This document shows positions 1-8,068 of a DNA stretch of 26,509 bases, piece by piece (the stretch's first letter is position 1; every line of letters begins with the position of its first letter). The DNA is from a virus. The stretch lies in the IMG/VR virus record IMGVR_UViG_3300021962_010737, positions 1-26,509 of that record. The stretch is one strand, 5' to 3'. Made by a program: the position numbers and the translations under genes. The notes under the pieces are model-generated. The model made no database searches and was not told the DNA's origin. It saw only the letters and a program-made list of their open reading frames with translations.

Positions 1-2
1 CC

Positions 3-1637
3 ACTGGTCAATTCGGGGTCACGCAGCAATTCTCGCAGACCGGGGGCACGGTGTCGGTGGGTGGCAATATGATGATCAGCCAGCACAGTGGTGATCTATA
101 TCTGGGCAATCTGACGGTAGGCAATTTGCAAACGCCCAGCAGTCTAACGGTCAGCACTCAAGGGGGCAACATTGACCTGGGGACGACCACTGTTTACGGT
201 AATCTGACGGGCACCTCGAATGGTGGCAACATGACCCAGACGGGTCCGCTGATCGTTTATGGCGACACCAACCTCAACAGTACTGGTGGTAGCCCGCAGA
301 ATCAAAACGGTGATATCACACTGACCAATGCGGGCAACAACTTTGGCGGCACGGTATCTATGACCGGTGCAGATGTGGCGGTGGTGGATAGCACACCTCT
401 GAATCTGGGAACCGTATCGAGTACAGGTAACCTCAGCGTGACCGGTACCGGAGGCCTGAGCCTGGGTACAACCAGCGTGGGCGGCAGCCTGACCGCAGTC
501 AGCGGCAATGGCGACATCACGCAGACGGGCGTGTTGCAGGTGACAGGCAACAGCACCCTGACTGCGGGCTCGGGTGACATCACACTGACCAATGCAGGAA
601 ACAACTTTGTGGGTGTGGTGGCCAGTAGCGGTAACGATCTCGTCTTGACCGACGGCACGGGTGGTATTGTGCTGGGTGCCACCAACGCCACAGGCTCTCT
701 GCGAGTGGCCAGCCCTGGCGGTGCGATATCGCAACCGCAGCCCTATATAAGTAGTAATCGTATCCAAGTCGCAGGCAACGCAGACTTCACATCGAGTGCG
801 ACAAGCATGTTGTTAGATCCGAACAATGGCTATGGTGGTGTAGTGACACAGAATGGTGTTCCTATACGAGCAACTGCACCAGTGTTCAGTTCTGCGCCTA
901 CGCTTACACCAACCTCTACCCAAGTGCTCAGTGTTGCTCCCACGCCTATACCCACACTGGCCTCAACTATCACATCAGACCCAACTCCTAACGTGATTGA
1001 GAGTAGGAACACGGTTGCCAGTGCGACGATCGTGATAAACACTTCGAGTGCTGCCAACTATCCAGGCAATAGTCCTGCGTTGCTTCCAGTGGCCGGTTTG
1101 GCGGGTAATGCAGGAGCAAACGGGATTAGTGGCTCGATGCTTTCATCAAGTTCGAGCTCAAGCGCTGTATCTAACGTCACCACGAGCATTACCTCGATTG
1201 AAGCATCCGGCACTGCCTCGACATTAACATCAAGTGTTGGAACAAGCGCTGGAGTAACCAACGATCTGGGCGGTGCTCCTGCTGGCCAAGGTATTAACCG
1301 TACGCTGAACTCAACGGTGTCGAACTTGCGAGTGGATCTGGTTAAACCAATCGCCTTGACTGAATCGGGTCTGGTACGTGTGGATGTGCCAAAAGGAAAT
1401 AACGTTGGCTTTACATTTGATTTGCCGACAGAGATTAAGCAGGAGATCATTAACGTTAGCGCCACACCGCGCGCGCTCCAGTTAGACGGTCTAGCTTTGC
1501 CAAGCTGGCTGAAGTTTGACAGCAGCACATTGCGCTTTACCGCAGTCGGTGTTCCTGAAGGTGCGCTGCCTTTTACTGCTCAGGTTGTGACCGGGTCACG
1601 GAAAGTGGTGGTAGAAATTACTGAGTTTATGCAGTGA
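3..1637 (+). CDS. Filamentous haemagglutinin-type repeat adhesin, C-terminal part (5' end outside window)
   Basis: The reading frame is open from base 3, so the GTG at 51 is probably internal and the gene starts left of the window. Residues ~1-230 (counted from the GTG) are Gly/Asn/Thr/Ser-rich short strands, including two copies of an ITLTNAGNNF unit, typical of the right-handed beta-helix of two-partner-secretion exoproteins. Residues ~270-430 are low-complexity Ser/Thr/Ala/Pro with a serine run. The last ~90 residues look globular and include LPSWLKFDSSTLRF, which fits a cadherin/Ig-like (He_PIG-type) fold. By family knowledge such proteins are exported through a TpsB pore and act at the cell surface in adhesion; no TpsB partner is visible here. 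The class is fairly secure, the exact role is not. A separate adhesin gene follows 414 bases downstream on the same strand. Confidence 0.75.
   Translation, partial: TGQFGVTQQFSQTGGTVSVGGNMMISQHSGDLYLGNLTVGNLQTPSSLTVSTQGGNIDLGTTTVYGNLTGTSNGGNMTQTGPLIVYGDTNLNSTGGSPQNQNGDITLTNAGNNFGGTVSMTGADVAVVDSTPLNLGTVSSTGNLSVTGTGGLSLGTTSVGGSLTAVSGNGDITQTGVLQVTGNSTLTAGSGDITLTNAGNNFVGVVASSGNDLVLTDGTGGIVLGATNATGSLRVASPGGAISQPQPYISSNRIQVAGNADFTSSATSMLLDPNNGYGGVVTQNGVPIRATAPVFSSAPTLTPTSTQVLSVAPTPIPTLASTITSDPTPNVIESRNTVASATIVINTSSAANYPGNSPALLPVAGLAGNAGANGISGSMLSSSSSSSAVSNVTTSITSIEASGTASTLTSSVGTSAGVTNDLGGAPAGQGINRTLNSTVSNLRVDLVKPIALTESGLVRVDVPKGNNVGFTFDLPTEIKQEIINVSATPRALQLDGLALPSWLKFDSSTLRFTAVGVPEGALPFTAQVVTGSRKVVVEITEFMQ
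309..609 (+). repeat. Direct repeat inside the adhesin gene (units 309-345 and 573-609)
   Basis: Two 37-base units, 264 bases apart in the same frame, differ at only three positions. They encode the strand pair GDITLTNAGNNF in both copies. This is an internal beta-helix repeat of the coding region and could support copy-number change by recombination. Confidence 0.8.
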
Positions 1638-2051
1638 AATTAATATGTGTCAGAGGACTAAAGTCCCGCCATATCTGCAGCCATACCAATACGATTAGAA
1701 CGAATCGTTTGATGAACAACTCAATCACTTAGCCGTTTGCTTCTTGTTTAGTCTCTATCGGAGTTGAAGATACATGAGATATTCGCTGGCAGTGAGAGAG
1801 TTTTCATGAACAAATCCTTCAAACATTCAGTGCATAGGACTGAGAGGCTATGTCTTTTAAAAAGATATTGTCAACCTCTAAAGTAAGAAAAGTAAGAAAA
1901 TAACATGGGAAATCATTCCAACATGTTGATCATATGAAGAGAATAAGTTGTTGGGAAAAAGATGTCAGGCTAAATTTGAATTGAATTTTTGACGTAGGCT
2001 TATCTCTGCTCGCCGTCTAGCGGACCCCACTTTTAAAAAGATAAACAGCAC
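1638..2051. other. 414-base intergenic stretch between the two surface-protein genes
   Basis: AT-rich and without a convincing ORF. A small inverted repeat (ACGATT, six-base loop, AATCGT; 1691-1708) lies 54 bases after the adhesin stop but has only two T after it, so it is a poor terminator. The rest probably holds the promoter of the following autotransporter. No strong Shine-Dalgarno is seen before the ATG at 2052. Confidence 0.4.
1948..1976 (+). promoter_or_regulatory. Candidate sigma70 promoter for the autotransporter
   Basis: TTGTTG (1948-1953), a 17-base spacer and TAAATT (1971-1976) resemble -35/-10 boxes about 75 bases before the start codon. The region is AT-rich, so chance matches are likely and this is tentative. 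Confidence 0.25.
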
Positions 2052-4649
2052 ATGTTTACCAAAAAAAACTTTTATAGAAAAAGATTTTTTAATTGCAAAG
2101 TCGTGACTGACTTGTACAAAAAAGCTTCGTATGCATTAAGCGTATTTTTTTTGATGTGTACAACGGCTTTTGCCGATTGTTCGACAGTAGCTGGCGTGGT
2201 CACCTGTACTGGCTCTCCTGATGGAATTAATGGAGCTGGATCATGGGCGCTTGGAATTCCACCAGTTTCAAAGACATTTATTAATAACGGAACGTTAAAT
2301 CCAGACGCAAGTGTGACTGGCATTATGTTTTTTGGTGATGGTTGGAACATCACAAATAACGGGATATTGTCTAAGAATAGCGATGATGGAACTATTCTTA
2401 TAAGGATGGCTAGCAATGCTACCGTCCAATCAACGCTCACAAATTCTGCCAATGCTTCGATAATTTCTTCGAGCGGTATAGGCGCAATGGTTTTGGGATA
2501 TGGCGGAAGCTACACAAATAATTTGCGAATTGTTAACAATGGTTTGATCTCTCAGCCAACAGCATCAAATACAGCTACGTACCCTGGCGCCATTTATATC
2601 GGCGATGCAAGCAGAGCTATTTCAATTTTTAATTCCGAAACAGGGTCAATCATTGGCGGAAATGGCTCATCAAATTTTCATGCGGCAATCTCGAACTCAG
2701 GACAAATACAAACACTCAGGAACGCAGGTTTAATTCAAGGAAATGGCCCTTCAGCGGCAGGTATTATTGATATTAATGGTTCGATCGGCGAATTTTTAAA
2801 TCTAGGCACAATCTCTGCGAATGGTGGGATTTCGCCAGTTGCAGTTAATCTGTTAAGTACCAACATAACAAGATTTGAGAACCTCTCTAATGGGGTTATC
2901 AGATCAACAGGGTCCTCTTCATCTGAGGCACTACGGTTACGTGGTGCCCAAATTAAGACTTTACAAAATTTTGGCGAGATTTCTGCCGGTGGAAATGTCA
3001 TCACTCTTGATTCCACAGCTTCGATAAGTACATTTACCAACACTGGTTCAATACAAACTACTGGTACAAATCGATACGGCATTCAGAATTCGGGCGCAAT
3101 TACAACTCTAAACAATAGCCAAGTCTATTTAACCTACCAGGGCAACTTGCCGTCTAATTACAATATCAAGGTCAATAGCCCTAACAGTTACGGTCAACTA
3201 ATAACAACTTCGCCAGCTGGCGCTACAAATTTTGGTATCTATCAAACATCAAAGCTCTCTCCGAATACCGTTTATACCAACGTAATTACTGGCGTGACCG
3301 CTGCAAATTTCACAAACGGATCTGTTCCAGTAGGACGATTTGGTACTGGCGCCATGGTGACTACGATTCAATGGTACTTGACCAACAGAGGAACGAATTG
3401 GGATTTAGTTACTCAACCTTCACCCACTCAAAGTGTCGATCCAGTTGTACCCGGAGGCGGTACTCCTGTAGCGCAACCCGTTCAAAGCACAAATCCGGTT
3501 GTACAAAAAAGTAACTCTGCTACATCTGTTGCTAATGCAATAGCTAATTCGGCCGTTATTGCATCAAATGGTGGCGCTGATCCGACACTAAAAACTGGAA
3601 CGTCCATTTCAACTGCTGTGCAAACTTTGACAGCTTTTCAAGTTGATGAGCTCACCAATGTACACGCTGAAGGTTACTCCTCAAATATGACGATTGGCCT
3701 AGAGCAAATGAAAACGGTCGCTAATACAGTCATGGATCGAATTCACAAGCCCATTTCAAATAGCAGTACTACCTCTACATCGTATGCCCTAGATGCGGGT
3801 CGCTACCTGTGGGCCGACGTTGCTGGATTTAATGGAACAGTTAAGAGCTATAACGGACTGGCAGGTTTCGGATATCACTCTTATTACGGCGTGGTGGGTT
3901 TGGATTTATTCAGAAATGAATCTGGTGGTCTTGGCTTATACGCGGGTGCGGGCAATTCTTCTATGAATCAAAGTGCACAGGTATCTCAGACGTTTAACAA
4001 TAATGTCGGCTATGTCGGTCTGTACGGCGGAATGTATCTTGGTGATACCGTTAAGCTATCCGGTGCGCTGGGTTATTCCTTTGGTAACACCAGTGCAGCA
4101 CGTAACAACCCAAATATCGGGGACTTTACGGGAGGCAATGCGACCGATAAATATTCAAGCAATGGTGCATATGTCGCGCTCAAACTGTCGCATAGCATGC
4201 TTGTTGGTGACAGTTTCACACTCACCCCATTTATCGGTGGCTCATATTCGCAACTGAACACGGGTGCTGTGAATGAAACGGGTGGGGGCGACTTCAACTA
4301 TTCTATTAATGCAGCCAAGTCATACCAGGCCATCACATTTGCGGGCGCTGAGTTTATTCAGCCCCTAAAGCAAATAGGGGCTGGATCATTATCGTTAGTT
4401 GGATTTTATCGGTTCTCGTATAACTGGTCGGCAAATACTGACTCAGCACATACGGTGACAGCGACCAGTTCTGCGTTCGGCACATTTAATCAAACGGGTG
4501 CCAATATGGGTCCCGTGAGCAATATATTTGGACTGGGCTTGCAAGGTCAATTAGCTAAGGATCTATCGTTCCGTCTAGGCGCGATAGCTTCAATTAATAC
4601 AAACGGTACACAATACGGTGGTGGTGGTGAGCTGCGGTTGCGATTCTAA
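2052..4649 (+). CDS. Type Va autotransporter (beta-helix passenger plus outer-membrane beta-barrel)
   Basis: A complete 865-residue protein. The N-terminus is a long basic signal region followed by a hydrophobic core and a likely cleavage after TAFA (residue ~41). Residues ~45-450 are short Asn/Gly/Ile/Thr-rich repeats of beta-helix type. Residues ~455-485 form a Pro/Val/Thr linker. Residues ~580-865 show alternating aromatic/glycine strands of an autotransporter barrel, ending in GGELRLRF with the expected terminal phenylalanine. By family knowledge the barrel inserts in the outer membrane through Bam and exports the passenger. No catalytic motif (GDSL or serine protease) is seen in the passenger, so adhesion or aggregation is more likely than enzymatic activity. 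The gene stands alone, downstream of another surface-protein gene. Confidence 0.88.
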   Translation: MFTKKNFYRKRFFNCKVVTDLYKKASYALSVFFLMCTTAFADCSTVAGVVTCTGSPDGINGAGSWALGIPPVSKTFINNGTLNPDASVTGIMFFGDGWNITNNGILSKNSDDGTILIRMASNATVQSTLTNSANASIISSSGIGAMVLGYGGSYTNNLRIVNNGLISQPTASNTATYPGAIYIGDASRAISIFNSETGSIIGGNGSSNFHAAISNSGQIQTLRNAGLIQGNGPSAAGIIDINGSIGEFLNLGTISANGGISPVAVNLLSTNITRFENLSNGVIRSTGSSSSEALRLRGAQIKTLQNFGEISAGGNVITLDSTASISTFTNTGSIQTTGTNRYGIQNSGAITTLNNSQVYLTYQGNLPSNYNIKVNSPNSYGQLITTSPAGATNFGIYQTSKLSPNTVYTNVITGVTAANFTNGSVPVGRFGTGAMVTTIQWYLTNRGTNWDLVTQPSPTQSVDPVVPGGGTPVAQPVQSTNPVVQKSNSATSVANAIANSAVIASNGGADPTLKTGTSISTAVQTLTAFQVDELTNVHAEGYSSNMTIGLEQMKTVANTVMDRIHKPISNSSTTSTSYALDAGRYLWADVAGFNGTVKSYNGLAGFGYHSYYGVVGLDLFRNESGGLGLYAGAGNSSMNQSAQVSQTFNNNVGYVGLYGGMYLGDTVKLSGALGYSFGNTSAARNNPNIGDFTGGNATDKYSSNGAYVALKLSHSMLVGDSFTLTPFIGGSYSQLNTGAVNETGGGDFNYSINAAKSYQAITFAGAEFIQPLKQIGAGSLSLVGFYRFSYNWSANTDSAHTVTATSSAFGTFNQTGANMGPVSNIFGLGLQGQLAKDLSFRLGAIASINTNGTQYGGGGELRLRF

Positions 4650-5045
4650 GAAAAATGAGAACTTTATCAAGTGAATTCATTCTGATAGTGATCTTCGATT
4701 GTTCGATCAATTGGCTGATCAGCTCTTGTCCTCTGGTTATTCAAACCGTCCTATAACTAGACACTATAGGTTTCGTCCGTTCAAAAGGACGTTTTCAACG
4801 TGTGGACCTTAACTGTTAAGTTAGGTCAAGTCTGTCGCCGAGTTAAGCCTAGAAATGCACCGATACCAACATTGTTACGCCTGATAACCGACTCAATAAC
4901 TTAGCTCGTGCTGTGCGGGCTACGTCGGACTTCATCAATCTATGAGCTGCAAATACTGCTGCGATATCGACTAGCGACTCGTTTAGACTCATGTGATTTT
5001 GGATCAAAAAACTTTCACGTTCAGATCGACTTGGGAAGGTCTGAT
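4650..5045. other. Non-coding stretch of about 400 bases
   Basis: I see no gene I can support. Short open stretches occur on both strands, for example a 47-codon ATG frame at 4849-4992 on the - strand with helical-looking residues, but none has a ribosome binding site or a recognisable family. It may hold decayed coding sequence, as the neighbouring genes at 5046 and 6118 are broken. Confidence 0.4.
4774..4795 (+). terminator. Weak candidate terminator after the autotransporter
   Basis: CGTCC and GGACG pair around an eight-base loop and are followed by TTTT, 125 bases past the stop codon. The stem is only 5 bp, so support is weak. Confidence 0.25.
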
Positions 5046-5333
5046 TTAGCCATGACTCAAATGGCTTGTCGCTCTTTTCAATATTTTGTTTGACCTGAAG
5101 TAATTGCAGTCGAGACGGCTGCAGCTGATGGTGACTATTTTGTTGTCTTGTGCGGTCATCTTGACGATCACCAGTTGGCTGGAGTTGACCACCACTTAGG
5201 TGGGTAAGAGCTTGGCACTGGCCTGCACGCGGTTGACGCAGGTCTCGAAGCCCACCGTGGCCTCTTGCGTGTTTGCGAATGCGTTGGTGCTGATGGCCAA
5301 GGCTGCGATGCTGATAATGGTCTTGAAATTCAT
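5046..5333 (-). pseudogene. Small secreted cysteine-containing protein, interrupted by an in-frame stop
   Basis: Starting at the ATG at 5333, behind a clear AGGA ribosome binding site, the frame encodes a textbook signal peptide (MNFKTIISIAALAISTNAFA) and then NTQEATVGFETCVNRVQA. It stops at a TAA (5196-5198) after only 45 residues. Read through that codon, the same frame continues for 49 coherent codons, including VVVNSSQLVIVKM and VTISCSRLD, to a TAA at 5046-5048. The second half has the hydrophobic-strand and TxxCSRxD pattern I associate with small periplasmic proteins of Burkholderiales, so I read this as one ~94-residue gene broken by a point mutation. An alternative is a genuine 45-residue peptide. 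The role is unknown. Upstream in-frame codons to 5516 are probably not translated with it. Confidence 0.55.
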
Positions 5334-5608
5334 TTCGTTTCCTGGGATGCTTGATTGCTGTCCATGGGTGTTATCTGTTCGGATTGTAAAGCGCAACCAC
5401 GCGGCAATTGCACCGTACTTGATTACTATCAGCATGATGGCTAGCGTCATCACAAAGTTGTTGTTGCTCATGAAGCTCGTGACCTTATGTTTTTGAATTT
5501 CTTTTTCACACACCAAACCAGCTTAGCGCGTAACATCCCGGCAGACTAGCAGCACGAATATCGCTTTTAATAAAATCGGAGACATCACCATGAGAACGCG
5601 GGTGCCTT

Positions 5609-5896
5609 ATGAATGAGTTTTTTCACGATGACGAGAAGCTTCAAGAGTTGGTGCGCCTTGCGACAGACTACTCCTCAACAACCCACCACTTCCTACTGGT
5701 CCTGGGTGAATGTAATGAATTACCTCTGAGCGTCATTTCGCAGTTCACTGATGAGTATCAAACCCTGCCCAATACAGTCCAGCATCGCAGGCATGCTGTT
5801 TCCTTAAATGCACCCTCTCAGATCATTCCAGAAATCGTGAAGGCGCTCGCTCTGCGAAATGTAGCTGTTTATCAGGTAGTGCTGCTGTCCGAGTAG
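5609..5896 (+). CDS. Hypothetical 95-residue protein
   Basis: A small soluble acidic protein with an alternating helix/strand look: MNEFFHDDEKLQELVRLAT is probably helical, HHFLLVLGEC and NVAVYQVVLL look like buried strands. There is no signal peptide, membrane segment or family motif that I recognise. The start is odd: an eight-codon frame begins at an ATG (5590) with a good GGAG motif in front and ends at 5614-5616, overlapping the ATG at 5609. The gene may therefore be translated by coupling to this mini-cistron, or the true N-terminus may have been lost by frameshift. Neighbours are decayed genes, so it could be an isolated survivor. Function not assigned. Confidence 0.55.
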   Translation: MNEFFHDDEKLQELVRLATDYSSTTHHFLLVLGECNELPLSVISQFTDEYQTLPNTVQHRRHAVSLNAPSQIIPEIVKALALRNVAVYQVVLLSE

Positions 5897-6117
5897 GGTT
5901 GCTCAGCAACTTATCGCATTCATTCAGGCTGCTGGAAAGGCACTTCCCAAGGATAAAGCGGTACGAACATCTGGGGCAATAAAACTGCTTGATGATCTTA
6001 CGATGAGATTCAACTTTTTGGGTACTGGCTGAAACGCGCAGCAAAGTGTTCCAAACCACGTAACGTTAGCCTACGCTGACTTCTACATTCAATCCTGTCC
6101 TACCCAAAGGAATATCC
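5897..6117 (+). other. Gap with an orphan open stretch (5880-6032), possible gene remnant
   Basis: The frame starting at 5880 is open for about 50 codons to a TGA at 6030-6032 and reads like real protein (VAQQLIAFIQAAGKALPKDK, then GAIKLLDDLTMRFNFLGTG). It has no start codon or ribosome binding site and overlaps the end of the preceding gene in another frame. I read it as a possible tail of a lost gene. Bases 6033-6117 are the leader of the aquaporin remnant, with AAAGGA before its ATG. Confidence 0.3.
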
Positions 6118-6402
6118 ATGAATAAGTTATTTGCTGAAGCTATAGGAACTTTCTGGCTGGTATTGGGAGGCTGCGGCAGTGCGGTGATAGCAACAGCGTT
6201 TCCACAAGTAGGCATTGGCCTGATGGGGGTCTCGCTGGCCTTTGGTCTGACGGCGCTGGCTATGGCTAATGTGATTGGGCACATCTCGGGTTGCCACCTG
6301 AACCCGGCAGTCTCCATCGGCCTGTGGGTCGGGGGCCGATTTGCTGGCCGTGATCTACCCACCTAAATTACGGCACAAGTGCTGACCGCATAGCTCTACT
6401 TC
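6118..6402 (+). pseudogene. aqpZ: Aquaporin Z remnant, truncated after the first NPA half
   Basis: The 82 residues to the first stop match the N-terminal half of AqpZ-type water channels: [17 protein letters not shown], the helix around [19 protein letters not shown], and the first NPA loop [22 protein letters not shown]. Intact AqpZ has about 230 residues and a second NPA motif, absent here. After the TAA at 6364-6366 the same frame still resembles the family (ITAQVLTA, a TAG, then LYF) to 6402, so the gene has decayed by stops and a 3' deletion. A good Shine-Dalgarno is kept, but a half-channel would not form a pore. The terminator at 6454 may once have served this gene. Confidence 0.85.
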
Positions 6403-6453
6403 TAGGTCCCCGTAAAAAGGGGAAGATTACCGTTTGCCTCACCAAGAAAAGCT

Positions 6454-6477
6454 AAAACCACCTCCGGGTGGTTTTTT
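6454..6477 (+). terminator. Strong rho-independent terminator
   Basis: ACCACC-TCCG-GGTGGT forms a GC-rich stem, extended to 9 bp by flanking A-T pairs and followed by six T. It separates the aquaporin remnant from the histidine kinase promoter. Confidence 0.85.
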
Positions 6478-6488
6478 CATTGATGGAG

Positions 6489-6511
6489 CAATGTCGTTTT
6501 AAACGACATTG
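6489..6511. promoter_or_regulatory. 23-bp palindrome, candidate operator of the kinase gene
   Basis: CAATGTCGTTT, one central T, then AAACGACATTG: two perfect 11-bp arms. The right arm covers the likely -35 box of the histidine kinase gene, which fits a dimeric regulator site. The half-site recurs at 8006-8019 after the gene. The binding protein is unknown; the cognate response regulator is a reasonable guess. Confidence 0.6.
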
Positions 6512-6531
6512 TTAACGATCTTTAGTATTAT
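6503..6531 (+). promoter_or_regulatory. Candidate promoter of the histidine kinase gene, possibly giving a leaderless mRNA
   Basis: ACGACA (6503-6508), a 17-base spacer and TATTAT (6526-6531) precede the ATG at 6539 by seven bases, so transcription would start at or next to the start codon. There is no Shine-Dalgarno, and an in-frame TAG at 6533-6535 rules out an earlier start. Confidence 0.4.
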
Positions 6532-6538
6532 TTAGATC

Positions 6539-7987
6539 ATGGAAGTGGCCAACAAAATCTTTTTTATCGTTTTTGCTCTCATTACCTTCGCTATTTTACT
6601 GAGCGCAATTCCACAATTTCAGGCTCCAAGGTCGGACTGGCCCAGTACCTATTGGCCATTGAGTACCTGTTTTTACACCCTTAGTTGCTTAAGCTTTGGG
6701 ATTGCCTTATGGGTTAATAAGTTTCTCTTAACGATAGGCAATACCTCGCTATTAATGTCGTCTCTGGCCCTTGTGTTTTTATACCGCTCTTTGGGCGAAA
6801 AGCCGTTTAATAAAACACAAACCCTTCTGCTTTGGTTGATCCCTCTAGGCGTTGCCATTCTGTATGAGCCATTAAGAGTGGCCCCAGATACATTTCTTCA
6901 GCGAGTCGCCTTAATAACAATTACTCAAGAAATCTTAATTTCCTGGCAATTATGGGAATTAATAAAATTGTATAAAAAAGATCGCCCAAGCATTGTGGGT
7001 TGGATTATCTTTTTAACTACATTGACGCTGGCGGGTAATGTCTTTAGGACTTATCGGATTCTGACAGGCGATGGCCCAACCAATATCTTCATCTATACCG
7101 AAGATGCCTTTGCCTTAGGGCTCAGATGGGTTACCTATGCATCTAACATCATGACCTTTGTCGCGTTGGGAATGTTTTATTTTCAAAGACGGCTCTTAAA
7201 AGAAAACGAAATCAGTAACGCCCTGGAAAGATCCAAGCAGGAGAATGAAAAAATTACTGAGCTCTTAAAAGAAAAAGAGCGGCTTATCTATAGCTTGATG
7301 AAAGCAAATAAGACTGCGGCCACTGGCGCATTATCAGCATCGATTGCTCATGAGCTTAATCAACCTCTAGGCGCATCTCATCTCAATATCCAATTTCTCA
7401 AAATGAAATTAGAAAAGGGTGTTATCAATCCTGAGTTGGGTAAAGAAATTTTAGATTCTCTGGAGCAGGACAATAAGAGGGCGGCAACAATTGTCAGATC
7501 TCTCAGGTCAATATTTACTGAGAGTGAGTCTAATGCTCAAGAAGTTCAATTGAGTGATTTGATAGCAAAAGTTCTAGATATTACTAAACCTGATCTTAAG
7601 AACAAGAGCATCCAAATTCAATTACGGGTCGATGATGATTTAGTGATCAGAGTTAACCCCTCTGAAATCGAACAAGTCATATTAAATTTGCTCAATAACG
7701 CAATTCAAGCCTTGGCGAATTCAGCAACACTCCAGCGCCGCATTGCTATAGAGGCCAGAAAGGCAGATAAGTTTGCTCAACTAAGTATTTCTGATAATGG
7801 TTCTGGGGTTCCTCCTGAATTTAAACCCTACCTTTTTGAGCTATTGAGTACAACTAAGCAAACGGGGATGGGCCTGGGCCTATGGCTTTGCAAGCATGTT
7901 GTCACTAGATATGGCGGCTCCATCCATCACGAAGATCCCGAAGGGGGTGGTGCTAAGTTTGTGATGGAGCTACCTTCAGCAGTCTAG
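6539..7987 (+). CDS. Membrane sensor histidine kinase, orphan in this window
   Basis: A complete 482-residue sensor kinase. Residues ~5-216 hold about seven hydrophobic segments with short loops, so sensing is probably within or near the membrane. Residues ~220-255 are a charged coiled coil. The H-box is SASIAHELNQPLGA with phospho-acceptor His271; the N-box is IEQVILNLLNNAIQAL (Asn386/387); the ATP-binding glycines follow in SDNGSGVPP and TGMGLGLWLCKHV. By family knowledge it autophosphorylates and passes phosphate to a response regulator. No regulator gene is adjacent: the upstream gene is a decayed aquaporin and a prophage lies immediately downstream, so a partner may sit beyond the prophage. 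The signal is unknown. The start is the only one that keeps the first membrane segment. Confidence 0.9.
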   Translation: MEVANKIFFIVFALITFAILLSAIPQFQAPRSDWPSTYWPLSTCFYTLSCLSFGIALWVNKFLLTIGNTSLLMSSLALVFLYRSLGEKPFNKTQTLLLWLIPLGVAILYEPLRVAPDTFLQRVALITITQEILISWQLWELIKLYKKDRPSIVGWIIFLTTLTLAGNVFRTYRILTGDGPTNIFIYTEDAFALGLRWVTYASNIMTFVALGMFYFQRRLLKENEISNALERSKQENEKITELLKEKERLIYSLMKANKTAATGALSASIAHELNQPLGASHLNIQFLKMKLEKGVINPELGKEILDSLEQDNKRAATIVRSLRSIFTESESNAQEVQLSDLIAKVLDITKPDLKNKSIQIQLRVDDDLVIRVNPSEIEQVILNLLNNAIQALANSATLQRRIAIEARKADKFAQLSISDNGSGVPPEFKPYLFELLSTTKQTGMGLGLWLCKHVVTRYGGSIHHEDPEGGGAKFVMELPSAV

Positions 7988-7997
7988 CTTTAACTCT

Positions 7998-8030
7998 TAG
8001 TGTCTTTTTAAACGACATTACGAGACACTA
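7998..8030. repeat. Hairpin whose loop carries a copy of the kinase-upstream motif
   Basis: TAGTGTCT (7998-8005) and AGACACTA (8023-8030) are perfect 8-bp arms around a 17-base loop. The loop starts with TTTTAAACGACATT (8006-8019), identical to 6497-6510 in the palindrome before the kinase gene. It could be a second regulator site or part of the prophage junction; it has no U-tract, so it is not a typical terminator. Confidence 0.55.
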
Positions 8031-8068
8031 TGGTGTTTGACTTGAGCAGGAATGGCAACACATAGTGT
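8025..8068. repeat. Imperfect dyad at the host/prophage boundary
   Basis: ACACTATGGTGTT (8025-8037) and AACACATAGTGT (8057-8068) are inverted copies differing by one inserted G, with a 19-base spacer. The region 7988-8147 has no gene and lies where the prophage attachment site is expected, so integrase or excisionase arm sites are possible. The att core cannot be defined without the other prophage end. Confidence 0.4.

Noticed and set aside
309-609. CRISPR-like repeats
   Set aside because: Only two copies, in frame inside a beta-helix coding region, with coding spacer.
144-767. Long open frames on the - strand across the adhesin gene
   Set aside because: Antisense shadows of the repetitive beta-helix coding sequence; the + frame explains the region.
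4849-4992. 47-codon ATG frame on the - strand (begins MSLNESLVDIAAVF)
   Set aside because: No ribosome binding site, no recognised family, and it lies in a region with short open stretches on both strands.
4908-5093. 61-codon frame on the + strand
   Set aside because: Composition is not protein-like and it overlaps the - strand small secreted-protein pseudogene.
5334-5516. In-frame upstream extension of the small secreted protein, with a hydrophobic segment (VMTLAIMLIVIKYGAIAAWL)
   Set aside because: The downstream ATG at 5333 has a clear AGGA motif and starts a complete signal peptide; the extension would bury it. A separate small membrane protein cannot be excluded but has no good start.
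6489-6511. Palindrome before the kinase gene as a terminator
   Set aside because: The stem is AT-rich with a one-base centre and no following U-tract, and a real terminator already lies at 6454-6477.
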